DNA from: JBMDXB01 sp048594975 | GTDB taxonomy: Bacteria > Acidobacteriota > Vicinamibacteria > Vicinamibacterales > 2-12-FULL-66-21 | NCBI GenBank assembly: GCA_048594975.1 | Contig: JBMDXQ010000090.1 | Coordinates: forward strand, 124,001 to 188,000 | Reading direction: 5' to 3' | Length of the DNA stretch: 64,000 nucleotides | Shown: positions 28,193-36,918 of the stretch, one piece after another | How positions within the stretch are numbered: the first letter of the stretch is position 1 | Layout of the letters: the number at the start of each line of letters is the position of its first letter | Position numbers and translations under genes: made by a program | The notes under the pieces: model-generated | Told to the model about the DNA's origin: nothing | The model's database searches: none | The model's input: the letters and a program-made list of their open reading frames with translations, nothing else

Positions 28193-28229
28193 GGTGGCTG
28201 GCACCTTTCCCGGAAAGGTGCCAGCCACC
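28193..28229. repeat. perfect 18-bp inverted repeat (REP-like palindrome)
   Basis: GGTGGCTGGCACCTTTCC at 28193-28210 is exactly repeated in inverse at 28212-28229 with one base between. It fits snugly between the panE start and the stop codon of the PilZ gene. Such GGTGCC/GGCACC palindromes are typical of repetitive extragenic elements spread by RAYT transposases in other bacteria. It could also end PilZ transcription, but it lacks a T run. Confidence 0.7.
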
Positions 28230-28230
28230 T

Positions 28231-28620
28231 TCACGCGGGCGTGCCGCGGGCGACCGGGTCGTACGAGGCGGCGATGCCGTGGAACTCGCCCCGGGGCTCG
28301 ACGCGGACCACCCGCGCGGTGCAGGTCACCGACGTGCCGTCGCCCGTGTGCTCGTAAGGCAGCACGAGCGAGACCCGCTCGCCGACCCGGAACGGCTGCG
28401 CCGACTCGAAGAACACGCCCTCGCGGCTCAGGTCGATGGCGAGCGCCGTCTCCTCGTTGACCTTGATTGCGGCGTCGATGGAGTAGCGCCGCGCCCGTCG
28501 ACGTTCGGCCTTCGCGCGGCGCGGCGGCGGCGGCGCGGGTCCGGGGCGGCCGCGCGCATTCTCGAAGCCACCCGGCGCCGCCAAGCGCGACGCGCCGGGG
28601 GTGCTCAGTTCGATATACAT
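28231..28620 (-). CDS. PilZ domain protein
   Basis: A protein of 129 residues. The first 45 are Pro/Arg-rich and disordered. The PilZ domain runs from about 45 to 125: RRARRYSID carries the RxxxR-type c-di-GMP-binding arginines, followed about 25 residues later by DLSREGVFFES, the D/NxSxxG motif. Both binding elements are intact, so it probably binds cyclic di-GMP and regulates motility, surface structures or polysaccharide. The ATG at 28620 has AGAGG four bases upstream. It stands alone, next to panE, so its partner cannot be read from context. Confidence 0.85.
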   Translation of the reverse strand: MYIELSTPGASRLAAPGGFENARGRPGPAPPPPRRAKAERRRARRYSIDAAIKVNEETALAIDLSREGVFFESAQPFRVGERVSLVLPYEHTGDGTSVTCTARVVRVEPRGEFHGIAASYDPVARGTPA

Positions 28621-29213
28621 GACCTCTACCCCGACATCGATATGCGTGCGGCGCTTTGGGTGAGCGCGATGGATGGCCGGCGGCCGAACTGGCGTTCGCA
28701 GCGCGCCACGCGCCGCGGCACGGCGGCCTCGGGCGTTCTCCGCGCCTCTCGAGGGGTCACCTCGAACGTTGGTTGGGTGCGTGACGCGAGGCCGGGGACG
28801 CGCAGCGCGTAGCGCGCTCACGCTCGACCACAATTTCTAAGACGTTGCCTCGCGCGGAGAGGTTCGCGGGCACGCGCCACGTCGCCTGCGGGGCGCCTCC
28901 GCCCCCTGAGTCACCGAGGTCAGAAACGGAGAAGCGGGAGAAGCCTCTCCTCCTCCCCTGCTCGTGTCCTGCACCGAAGCACAGCAAGCGGAGTGGAGCG
29001 TGGAGCCTCGTGCGATTGGGTATCTGCCTTCACCGCCTGATCGCCCGCTCTATGGCCGCGCCTGATTCTGGTCAGACGGAGCAGGCCGCTAACCAAAACC
29101 CACTGCAGGCCTTATGCCCAAAGCGGCGCGGCACAACCGGTTGGCTCCACCGCGTGCTATCATGCCCGGTCGAGCTGTGACCGGCGGTCGCTGCCCGCCG
29201 TCGCGGAGGTAGC
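28621..29213. other. 593-bp gap without a convincing gene
   Basis: Open frames in this region (for example 28845-29180 plus and 28757-28987 minus) lack ribosome sites and family features. Composition changes around 28915-29000, with purine-rich and then pyrimidine-rich runs. The last 50 bases contain the ribosome site GGAGG for the amidohydrolase. Nothing else can be named. Confidence 0.5.
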
Positions 29214-30923
29214 ATGGCGACCCGCCTTACTACGTTCGTCGTTGTCGGCATCGTCGCCGCCACCCTCATCGCCGGGCTGATCGTGGGTGCCCAGCGCGAC
29301 GACAACGACGGGCCGGTCGATCTCATCGTCCACAACGCGCGCGTCTACACTGCCGACCCCGACCAGTCGATGGCCGAGGCGGTCGCCATCCGCGGGAACC
29401 AGATCCTGCGCGTCGGCAGCGACCGCGAAATCAACCGGCTGCGCCGGCCGCAGACGACGATCATCGACGCGAAGGGCGCGGCCGTGCTGCCCGGCTTCAA
29501 CGACGCGCACGTGCACTTCATTGACGGCGGCCTCGCCCTGGAGATGCTCGACCTGAGCGACGTGCGGACGCCGGCGGCCGTGGCCGAACGCCTGGCGGCG
29601 TGGAGCGCCGCCAAGCCGCGTGAGTCGTGGATCCGCGGCGGCCAGTGGAACGACGCGGAGTTCAGCGGCACGCCGACGCGCCAGCTGCTCGATGCCGCGG
29701 TCCCCGACCGGCCCGTACAGATCGTCTCCGCCGATCGACGCACTTCGTGGGTGAACACCAAGGCGCTGAACGCGGCGGGCATCACGCGCCGGACCGCCAA
29801 CCCGCCAGCGGGAACGATCGTCCGCGACGCCGCCGGCGAGGCGACCGGTGTGCTCGAGGGAGCGGCGACGGCGCTCGTCGATCACGTGCTGCCTCCGCCG
29901 ACGCGAGAGGCGCGCGCGCGGGCGCTGCGCGCCGCGATCGAGGCGGCGAACCGGCGCGGCATCACCAGCGTCCAGACCGCGGGTGATGCCGCAGAGGACT
30001 TCGAGCTGTACGATGCCGCACGCCGCTCCGGCGACCTGACCGTCCGCGTCTACGGCGCGCTCGCGCTCGGTGGCGGGCGGCTCACCGATGCCGACACGGA
30101 CCGGCTCGACGACATCGCGCGCAAGTATCCCGACGATCCGACATTCAAGACCGGCGCGGCGCGCTTCGCCATCGACGGCGACGTGGCATCGCACACCGCG
30201 GCGATGCAGGAGCCGTACGACGCCGAGCCGCTGCAGGCCGAGCCGCTGATCGATCCCGACGTGCTCAATCGCAACGTGCGACTTCTCGACGCCTACGGCT
30301 GGCAGGTGTCCACCGACGCGAGCGGCGATCGGGCCGTGTCGATGGCGCTCAACGCCTACGCGCACGCGGTCCGCTCCAACGCAGCGCCGTCCCGCGGCCG
30401 CCGCCACCGTATCGATCACGTCGAGGCGGTGGCCGCGCGCGACCTCGCCCGGCTCCGCGGGCTGGGGGTCCTCACCGTGCTGCTGCCGCGGGAGGGTACG
30501 GTCGACGAGCGGCTGCTCCACATCGGGGAGGAACGGGCGGAGAGCGGCGGTGCCATCCGCACGATTGCGACCAGCGGGGGGCCGGTGGCGCTCGGCAGCG
30601 ACTGGCCGGCCTCCACGCTCGATCCGCTCGCCGTCATGCATGCGGCAACGGGCCCCTCCGAGGCGCCGCGCGACGGCGTGCCGGCGCGGCCGGACCGGGT
30701 CAAGCTGACCACGGCCATCGACGCGTACACGTCCAAGGCTGCCTACGCCTCCTTCGACGAGCAGCGCAAAGGATCGATCACCCGCGGCATGCTCGCCGAC
30801 ATCGTCGTCCTCTCCGAGGACATCTTTGCCTCGCCCGAGGCGCTCTCGACGGCGAAGGTCGCGGTCACGATTTTCGACGGGAAGATCGTCTATCGGCGGG
30901 GAGAGAAGGCCACGAATCCCTGA
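29214..30923 (+). CDS. Amidohydrolase family 3 (YtcJ-like metal-dependent hydrolase)
   Basis: A protein of 569 residues. An uncleaved anchor or signal lies at 8-27 (FVVVGIVAATLIAGLIVGAQ). Family features follow: the N-terminal beta-sandwich (VDLIVHNARVYT), FNDAHVHF near 100, which supplies the first two metal-binding His, QIVSADRRTSWVN, a late HRIDHVE, and GSDWPAST with the conserved Asp. YtcJ-type enzymes hydrolyse amides or cyclic amides; the substrate here is unknown. GGAGG sits six bases before the ATG. It stands alone; a 28-bp gap with a GAGCGCC repeat word separates it from the convergent carboxypeptidase gene. Confidence 0.85.
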   Translation: MATRLTTFVVVGIVAATLIAGLIVGAQRDDNDGPVDLIVHNARVYTADPDQSMAEAVAIRGNQILRVGSDREINRLRRPQTTIIDAKGAAVLPGFNDAHVHFIDGGLALEMLDLSDVRTPAAVAERLAAWSAAKPRESWIRGGQWNDAEFSGTPTRQLLDAAVPDRPVQIVSADRRTSWVNTKALNAAGITRRTANPPAGTIVRDAAGEATGVLEGAATALVDHVLPPPTREARARALRAAIEAANRRGITSVQTAGDAAEDFELYDAARRSGDLTVRVYGALALGGGRLTDADTDRLDDIARKYPDDPTFKTGAARFAIDGDVASHTAAMQEPYDAEPLQAEPLIDPDVLNRNVRLLDAYGWQVSTDASGDRAVSMALNAYAHAVRSNAAPSRGRRHRIDHVEAVAARDLARLRGLGVLTVLLPREGTVDERLLHIGEERAESGGAIRTIATSGGPVALGSDWPASTLDPLAVMHAATGPSEAPRDGVPARPDRVKLTTAIDAYTSKAAYASFDEQRKGSITRGMLADIVVLSEDIFASPEALSTAKVAVTIFDGKIVYRRGEKATNP

Positions 30924-30951
30924 TCCTCGAGCGCCGAACCCCGAGCGCCAG

Positions 30952-32310
30952 CTACTTCAGCACCATCTCGACGCGGTACTTGCCATCGGCCGCCGGTTTC
31001 AACAGGGCGATGGTGGCGGGCTGCCCGACCGCAATGACGGCTTCACGCTTCTGGCGCCAGTCGGGGAGATCCACCAGCTGTCCTTCCGTGTACGCCGCGT
31101 CGGGCACCGCCATCATCCCTGAAGCGTCAATCTCGCGCAGTGCGCCGAGGGTGTGCAGGTCACCCATGTCGTCGATCGAGGTGCTCGTCACGAGTTCGCG
31201 CGTGCCGTCCGCCACACGCACGCGGCGCGCCGCGACGATGCCGATGTCGGCAGTGAAGGGCTGCACCCCCGCGCCGCTGATCACGGTCGCGTTCCGGACG
31301 GCGACGTAGAACATCCGGGACTCGTTCAGGGGCAGCTCCTCGTACCTGTCCAGGTCGGCGCGGTTGACGCGGCCGGTGGCGAGCGCGTCGAGCGCCGACA
31401 CGAGCGCGACGAAGTTCAGCCGCACGAGCGGCGGGTCCGGGTCCTGTGATGGCCACGGGCCGGTTTCGATCAGCACGACCGGCGTGCCCCAGCGTGTGAC
31501 GTTGTCGCCGAAGGCGCGCTCTTCGAAGGCGTCGTCGTACCGGCCGATCTGCCCCGAGGCGAACGGCTCCAGCGACTCGCGGATCACCGCGCAGAGCTTC
31601 TTGGTGAGAACCCGGCCGGCGTTCTCGCTGCGCTTCTCGTCGTAGGCCACCGCGAGCAGCGAGATCGACGCGGGCTTCGGCGGGCTGCCGACCGACGTCC
31701 GCCAGTTCTGGTTGTGGAGGTTGAAACCGACGCGCGGACGCAGGCGGTCCCTCAGGGCCTTCAGCACACGGCCCTCGGGCGTCTGCAGCCGCAGCGCGTC
31801 GCGGTTGACGTCGATCGACTGGGCATTGCGCCGCTGGAACCGCTCGGCGCCGTCCGGGTTCAGCATCGGCACGACGTGCAGCGTCAGGTTCGCGAGAATG
31901 CGGCTCACGACGGGCGCCTCCCGGTGCCGGCGCAGATAGTCGAACAGGTCCAGGAGCGCGGAGGTGGCCGTCGATTCGTCTCCGTGCATCTGCGACCACA
32001 GCAGCACGCCGAACGGTCCCCGCCCGACACGCACGTAGTTGATCGACCGCCCGTCGACCGATTCGCCCACCTTCTCCCGCGCGAACAGTTCGGGAGCGGC
32101 GGCGACGACCGCCTCGAGGCGTCGCACCAGCTCCGCGTGATCGAGGAGCGGCGGCAGGGGCGGCGACACGTGCTCGGCGTCCCAGATCTTCCCGAGCTCC
32201 TGCGGAGAAATGGACGGGCGCTGGGCGGCGGCCGCCGACGCGAGCGCCGCGCCGAGCGCCAGCGCGAGCGCGGGCGGGATGAATCGACGTTGCCTGAGGC
32301 AGGGTCGCAT
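30952..32310 (-). CDS. M14-family zinc carboxypeptidase, exported
   Basis: A protein of 452 residues with a signal peptide at 1-30 (ALALALGAALASAAAAQ). The M14 zinc site is visible: SQMHGDES with His109 and Glu112, and the third ligand in FNLHNQN near 203. The pattern MLNPDGAERFQRRNA, then DVNRD, is the substrate-binding stretch of the family. It probably trims peptides or peptidoglycan stem peptides outside the cytoplasm. The C-terminal 130 residues are an added beta-rich domain. It is transcribed away from the phosphatase and permease genes with a 168-bp gap between. Confidence 0.88.
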   Translation of the reverse strand: MRPCLRQRRFIPPALALALGAALASAAAAQRPSISPQELGKIWDAEHVSPPLPPLLDHAELVRRLEAVVAAAPELFAREKVGESVDGRSINYVRVGRGPFGVLLWSQMHGDESTATSALLDLFDYLRRHREAPVVSRILANLTLHVVPMLNPDGAERFQRRNAQSIDVNRDALRLQTPEGRVLKALRDRLRPRVGFNLHNQNWRTSVGSPPKPASISLLAVAYDEKRSENAGRVLTKKLCAVIRESLEPFASGQIGRYDDAFEERAFGDNVTRWGTPVVLIETGPWPSQDPDPPLVRLNFVALVSALDALATGRVNRADLDRYEELPLNESRMFYVAVRNATVISGAGVQPFTADIGIVAARRVRVADGTRELVTSTSIDDMGDLHTLGALREIDASGMMAVPDAAYTEGQLVDLPDWRQKREAVIAVGQPATIALLKPAADGKYRVEMVLK

Positions 32311-32478
32311 GCCGACATATTACGTCTTGGCGAATGTACGAATCGCGGAGCGTCGCAGGGGTGCAGGAGGTCGCGGTGGGATCTCGCTGGCGGGAGCCCC
32401 GAGCGGCACGCTCTCGTGTCCGCCTTCAGCGCGCCCGGCGATCGCGCTCGCTGTTCGCTGGACGAAGGCGGGCCCCGC

Positions 32479-32979
32479 CTACTTGAAGTGCAGGCGGACG
32501 AGCGACGGCGGCGCGCCGGGTGTGACGACGAAGAGACTGTCGTACTCCGACTCGCCGATCGTCACGGGCGTCGCCACGCCCAGGCCCTTGATGATCTCGG
32601 GCACGGTATTGGAGTGGCCGACGACGAGGACGTTCCCCTTCGCCGCCTTCACTGTCGCGAGGAGCGCGCCGGGCTCCTTCGCCGGGACGACCTGCACGGT
32701 GAGCCCGAGCGCTTTCGCCAGCGGCGCCCCGGTCTGCTGCGCGCGCCTGGTGTCGCTCGCGAAAATGGCGGTGATGCCGGCGTCCTTCAGCATCGCGGCG
32801 AGCGACTCGGCACGGGCGTGCCCGGCCTTCGACAGCTCAGGGTCCGCTGCCATCATCGTCTGACCGCCGGAGGCGGCATCGGCCCGCTCCGCGTGGCGAA
32901 CGACGAAGACCGTCTGCGCACCAGCGACCAGCGGGGTGCCGGCAAGTGCGATCAACAGGAGGAAGAGCAGTCGTTTCAT
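32479..32979 (-). CDS. Exported histidine-phosphatase family protein (SixA/phosphoglycerate-mutase-like)
   Basis: A protein of 166 residues. A signal peptide at 1-21 ends in AGA. The catalytic pattern is VVRHAER with Arg28 and His29, then ASDTRRAQQTGAPLA and the second His in VVGHSNT. These are the features of branch-one histidine phosphatases. The leader makes it periplasmic, so a cytoplasmic SixA role is unlikely and a phosphate-scavenging or ester-cleaving role is more probable. Its ATG overlaps the stop of the permease gene as ATGA, so the two are co-translated. Confidence 0.85.
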   Translation of the reverse strand: MKRLLFLLLIALAGTPLVAGAQTVFVVRHAERADAASGGQTMMAADPELSKAGHARAESLAAMLKDAGITAIFASDTRRAQQTGAPLAKALGLTVQVVPAKEPGALLATVKAAKGNVLVVGHSNTVPEIIKGLGVATPVTIGESEYDSLFVVTPGAPPSLVRLHFK

Positions 32980-34304
32980 CGGCGTCCCTGTCCGCTGACG
33001 GCTATCACGTACAACACGGCGCCGGCCGCGAGCGCGTACCCGCCGGCCGTCAGCTGCAGCGGCGTGGCGCCGCCGAGGATGCTGAGCGAGATGGCGATCG
33101 CCGCCCAGGGCACGATCGGACCCAGCGGAACGACGAAAGTCGCCGGCGGCACCACGGCAGCATACGCCGGATTCCGCAACCGAAGCACGGACGCGCAGGT
33201 CGCCACGTAGACCACCAGCCGGCTCACCGCGCTCGCCGCGGCCAGCGTCGCGAAGGTGCCGGACAGGGCCAGCGCGAGCGCCACGCCGGCGGTCACCAGG
33301 ATGGCGGTCGCCGGCGTCCGGAAACGCGGGTGCACGTAGCCGAAGACGCCCGGCAGGTCGCGCTGCTCGGCGAGCGCGAACAGGTTGCGCGACCCGGAGA
33401 GCGCCTGCCCGAGGTTGTTTCCGGAGGTGGACACCAGCACGCCGACGGTCAGCAGTGCCGAGCCCGCCGGCCCCATGATGAGGCCGGCGGTATCGGCGAG
33501 GGGCGTCTTGAGCGACGTGCCGAGATCCGGGTGCACGCCCAGCGCGACCACCTGCACGAGGATCGTGATACACGCGACGATCACGATCGTCATGACGAGC
33601 GCGAACGGCACCGCGGCGCGCGGATCTTTCGCCTCGCCCGCCGGCACCGGTACGACCTCGTAGCCGCCGAAGGTGAAGATCAACAGCAGCGCGGTCGAGG
33701 CGACGCTGCCCATCACCACCGATCCGGCCGGCAGCAGGCGGCCCGGCTCGATGAAGAAGATGCCGGCGGCGATGAAGACGAGCAGCGGCAGCAGCTTGCC
33801 GATCGTGAAGGCGTTGACGACCGTGGCGCTGAGCCTGATGCCGAGGAGGTTGACCGCCGCCACCATCGCGATGATGCCGCTTATGAGCGCCGCGCGCGGG
33901 AGCCCGGATGTGAGTGCGGGCGAGTAGAAGCCGAGCCCGGCGACCAGGACGTTGATCACCGACGCCCAGCTGGTGGCGCGAGTGAACCACAGCATCCAGC
34001 CGACCTCGAACGCCGCGAAGCGTCCGAAGGCCGCGCGCGTGAAGAGGTATGGCCCGCCGGTGCCCTCGAACCGGCTGGCCGCCTCAGCGAAGCACAGCGC
34101 GATCAGCAGCGAGGCCAGGCCCACGGCGGCGACCAGCCACGGGCTCCATCCGCCGACGCTCGCCGCCAGGATGCCGGGCACCGCGAACACGGCGCTGCCG
34201 ATCACCTGGTTCACACCGATCGCGGTCAGGTCCCATTTCCCGAGCTCGCGGCGCAGGGTGATGGTCGGCGCCAGGGCGGGGGGCGCCGGGATGAAGTCGG
34301 CCAC
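32976..34304 (-). CDS. APC-family amino acid permease
   Basis: A protein of 442 residues with about twelve hydrophobic helices and the APC-family start: WDLTAIGVNQVIGSAVFAVPG, in which the unwound helix 1 binds the substrate amino group, followed by FAEAASRFEGTGGPYLF. Substrate not identifiable. The start is GTG at 34304. It is divergent from the Rieske oxygenase gene over only 48 bp, so the two probably share control, which fits uptake of the compound that the oxygenase and demethylase then process. Confidence 0.85.
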   Translation of the reverse strand: MADFIPAPPALAPTITLRRELGKWDLTAIGVNQVIGSAVFAVPGILAASVGGWSPWLVAAVGLASLLIALCFAEAASRFEGTGGPYLFTRAAFGRFAAFEVGWMLWFTRATSWASVINVLVAGLGFYSPALTSGLPRAALISGIIAMVAAVNLLGIRLSATVVNAFTIGKLLPLLVFIAAGIFFIEPGRLLPAGSVVMGSVASTALLLIFTFGGYEVVPVPAGEAKDPRAAVPFALVMTIVIVACITILVQVVALGVHPDLGTSLKTPLADTAGLIMGPAGSALLTVGVLVSTSGNNLGQALSGSRNLFALAEQRDLPGVFGYVHPRFRTPATAILVTAGVALALALSGTFATLAAASAVSRLVVYVATCASVLRLRNPAYAAVVPPATFVVPLGPIVPWAAIAISLSILGGATPLQLTAGGYALAAGAVLYVIAVSGQGRR

Positions 34305-34352
34305 CGCGAGGTTGTATCATCCCGCCAGACGCCCGTTCAACGGCGCAGGTTC

Positions 34353-35501
34353 ATGGAGAGCCACGACATTGTCGCCAGGCCGCGAGACGCGCTGCCGGAA
34401 GGGGCGCGGACGCTGCCGGCGGCCTACTACGTCGATCCCGAGTACTTCCGGCGCGAGATGGACCGCCTGTTCCGCCGGATGTGGTTGTGCGCGGCGCGGC
34501 GCGACGAGCTTGAGCCGCCGGGCCGCTTCGTCGTCCGCGAGCTGCCCGGCGAGAGCATCATCGTGACCAGCGACGGGCCGGGACGGCTGCGGGCGTTCCA
34601 CAACGTCTGCCGCCACCGCGGGACACGGCTGTGCACCGAGCCGGAAGGCCGCTTCGGCGGCAGCATCCAGTGCCCGTACCACGCGTGGACCTACGACCTG
34701 ACCGGCCGCCTCGTCGGCGCGCCGCACATGGACGACGTGGCGCACTTCCGCCGCGAGGACTATCCGCTTCACGCCGTTCAGGTCGACGACTGGGACGGGC
34801 ACGTCTTCATCAACCTGTCGACCGATCCCGCTCCGCTCGCGCAGCAGCTCGCCGATCTGCCGGAGAAGTTCCGCTCCTGGCGGATGGAGGAGCTACGGCT
34901 CCGCCACCGGGTCGTATACGACATCGCCGCGAACTGGAAACTGCTGGTGCAGAACTACAACGAGTGCCTGCACTGCCCGAACGTGCACCCGGCGCTGAAC
35001 CGGCTCTCGTACTATCTGAGCGGCGAGAACGAGCCGCTGCAGCCGACCTACATGGGGGGCCGGATGGATCTGCGGCCCGGCGTCGAGACCCTGTCGATGG
35101 ACGGCACGTGCCCGCGCCGGTTCCTGCCGGGCCTGTCGCGCGAGGACGCGCGGCGCGTCTACTACTACGTGGTCTTCCCCAACCTGTTCCTGAGCCTGCA
35201 CCCCGATTACATGCTGGTGCACACGCTCTGGCCAGTGGCGCCGGACCGCACGATCAACATCTGCGAGTGGCACTTCCACCGCGACGAGCTGGCGCGTCCA
35301 TCGTTCACCGCGCAGGACGCCATCGATTTCTGGGACATGACCAACCGGCAGGACTGGCACGTCTGCGAGCTGTCGCAGGCCGGAATCGCCTCGCGCGCCT
35401 ACACGCCCGGGCCCTATTCGAACCGGGAAGATCTGCTGTATGCGTTCGACAGGATGATCGTCCGGTTGCACGGGGGGAAGGGTGAAGGGTGTCAATGCTG
35501 A
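34353..35501 (+). CDS. Rieske-type ring-hydroxylating/demethylating oxygenase, alpha subunit
   Basis: A protein of 382 residues. The Rieske [2Fe-2S] site is C86-R-H88 and C107-x2-H110. The catalytic iron site has His207 and His212 in NECLHCPNVH. This layout and length match the glycine-betaine/carnitine/stachydrine demethylase branch (GbcA-like) as well as aromatic oxygenases. Placement beside a GcvT-like demethylase and a permease favours N-demethylation of a methylated amine. No reductase partner gene is present in the window. The last nine residues (GGKGEGCQC) are encoded by a word-like repeat, so the natural C-terminus has been extended. Confidence 0.85.
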   Translation: MESHDIVARPRDALPEGARTLPAAYYVDPEYFRREMDRLFRRMWLCAARRDELEPPGRFVVRELPGESIIVTSDGPGRLRAFHNVCRHRGTRLCTEPEGRFGGSIQCPYHAWTYDLTGRLVGAPHMDDVAHFRREDYPLHAVQVDDWDGHVFINLSTDPAPLAQQLADLPEKFRSWRMEELRLRHRVVYDIAANWKLLVQNYNECLHCPNVHPALNRLSYYLSGENEPLQPTYMGGRMDLRPGVETLSMDGTCPRRFLPGLSREDARRVYYYVVFPNLFLSLHPDYMLVHTLWPVAPDRTINICEWHFHRDELARPSFTAQDAIDFWDMTNRQDWHVCELSQAGIASRAYTPGPYSNREDLLYAFDRMIVRLHGGKGEGCQC

Positions 35502-35507
35502 ATCCCC

Positions 35508-36716
35508 TTACCTCTGCCCCTTCTCAATCGTCGCGGTTTTTCTCTTCGGATTGAAGAACGGAGTCTGGACCACCGTGGCGCCGACGTGGTGGCGGACCGC
35601 CTCGACCGTCACCTCGACCTCGAGCCGGGTGCCGGGCGCGTAGAAGGGACGGTCGATCGTGGCGAGCGCGATCATCTTCTTCAGTACCGGCGACCACGTC
35701 GTCGACGTGGCGCGCCCCACCTGCCGGCCGCTGCGGTAGACGGGGACGGCGACGCGTGAGGCGGTGGCGGACACGGCGGGAGCAAGGCCGACCGCGTCGT
35801 AGAGGCGCTCGACCGCCGGCCAGTCGATCTCGAGCCCGACGACCTGGCGCGCGTGGCCGCGCGCGTGCTCCGCGCGCAGCGCCCGCTGCCCGACGAAGCG
35901 CGCCTTGTCGAGGGTGACCAGGCGGCCGAGCCCCATCTCGTACGGCGTGTAGGTCTGCGACGGGATCATCGCCTTCTTGCTGCTGAAGAAGTCCACCTCG
36001 ATGAGCAGCAGCCCCGCCTCGATGCGGGCGACGTCGAGCGCCAGCATGCCGGCAGGCTTGATGTCGTACGGCCGCCCGTCCTCGACGAGCGCGTCCCAGA
36101 CGCGGACGGCGTCGGCTGCCGGGATCCAGATCTCGTAGCCGAGATCTCCCGTGTATCCCGTCCTCGAGATGTCGACCTGCACGCCGGCGATCGTCCCGGA
36201 CGTCACCCGGAAGTACTTGAGCGGGGCGATGTCGGCGCGCGCCAGCTCGCCCAGCAGCCGTGCCGAGGTCGGGCCCTGGAGCGCCAGCGCCGCGACCGCC
36301 TCGGAGATGTCGTCGATGGCCACGTCGAGGCCGGTCGCGTTCTGCCGGAGCCAGCGCAGGTTCGGATCCGCTGCCGTCCAGCGGAACACCTGGTCGCCGA
36401 GGCGCGTGACCGTTCCGTCGTCGATTACCTTGCCGTGTTCGTCGCACCACGGCGTGTAGTACACCTGCCCGACCTGCATCTTCGTGACATCGCGGGTGAT
36501 GATGCGGTCCACCAGCCGCGCCGCGTCGCGCCCGGTGACCAGGTACTTGAAGAGCGGCGACACGTCGATCAGCGCCGAGGCGTTGCGGATGGCGTTGTAC
36601 TCGTGGTCGTGGTGGGTCTCGTAGGCGCTCACGGCGTAGTAACCCGACCATTCGCGGTAGTTCAGGCTCTCGCACAGGGCGAAGGTGCGCTCGTGAACGG
36701 GCGTTCCTATCGGCAT
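35508..36716 (-). CDS. GcvT/dimethylglycine-dehydrogenase-like folate-binding aminomethyltransferase
   Basis: A protein of 402 residues with the glycine-cleavage T-protein fold: DVSPLFKYLVTGRDAARL, then GYTGDLGYEIW, which lines the folate pocket, PAGMLALDVARIEAGLLL, and a C-terminal barrel. It transfers a one-carbon unit from a methylated amine to tetrahydrofolate. No other glycine-cleavage genes are nearby, so it is more likely part of a demethylation route than of glycine cleavage. It converges on the Rieske oxygenase gene with only six bases between stops, and its end also lies in a repeat. Confidence 0.85.
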   Translation of the reverse strand: MPIGTPVHERTFALCESLNYREWSGYYAVSAYETHHDHEYNAIRNASALIDVSPLFKYLVTGRDAARLVDRIITRDVTKMQVGQVYYTPWCDEHGKVIDDGTVTRLGDQVFRWTAADPNLRWLRQNATGLDVAIDDISEAVAALALQGPTSARLLGELARADIAPLKYFRVTSGTIAGVQVDISRTGYTGDLGYEIWIPAADAVRVWDALVEDGRPYDIKPAGMLALDVARIEAGLLLIEVDFFSSKKAMIPSQTYTPYEMGLGRLVTLDKARFVGQRALRAEHARGHARQVVGLEIDWPAVERLYDAVGLAPAVSATASRVAVPVYRSGRQVGRATSTTWSPVLKKMIALATIDRPFYAPGTRLEVEVTVEAVRHHVGATVVQTPFFNPKRKTATIEKGQR

Positions 36717-36918
36717 GCGGCCAGTTTACCCTCGCGTCGCCGCCGCCGCGCCCTGATGTATTCTGGCGACCTCGTGAGTGCATCCCAGTTGCCGGTTGCC
36801 AGTTGCCAGCAGCCAGCTGTTCGACCTTTCAGGTTGCCCGTTTCACGTTTTCAGCAATCAGCATTCGGCATTCAGCATTCGGCAGGCCCTCTTCTCAGTT
36901 CTTAGTTCTTCGTTTCCT
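36717..36918. repeat. word-like repeat block upstream of the FAD oxidoreductase
   Basis: Three word families follow one another: GGTTGCCAGTTGCCAGC (36794-36810), then CAGCATTCGGCATTCAGCAT, then CTCAGTTCTTAGTTCTTCG. Each is repeated with small changes. The block fills a divergent promoter region and stays open in the frame of the downstream gene, so automatic start calls may be placed too early. The first family recurs at 527-538. Confidence 0.7.

Noticed and set aside
28845..29180. 111-codon plus-strand frame in the gap before the amidohydrolase
   Set aside because: No ribosome site, no family resemblance, and codon use unlike the neighbours.
32946..34352. In-frame upstream extension of the Rieske oxygenase
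   Set aside because: It is antisense to the permease gene; the enzyme domain begins at the ATG at 34353.
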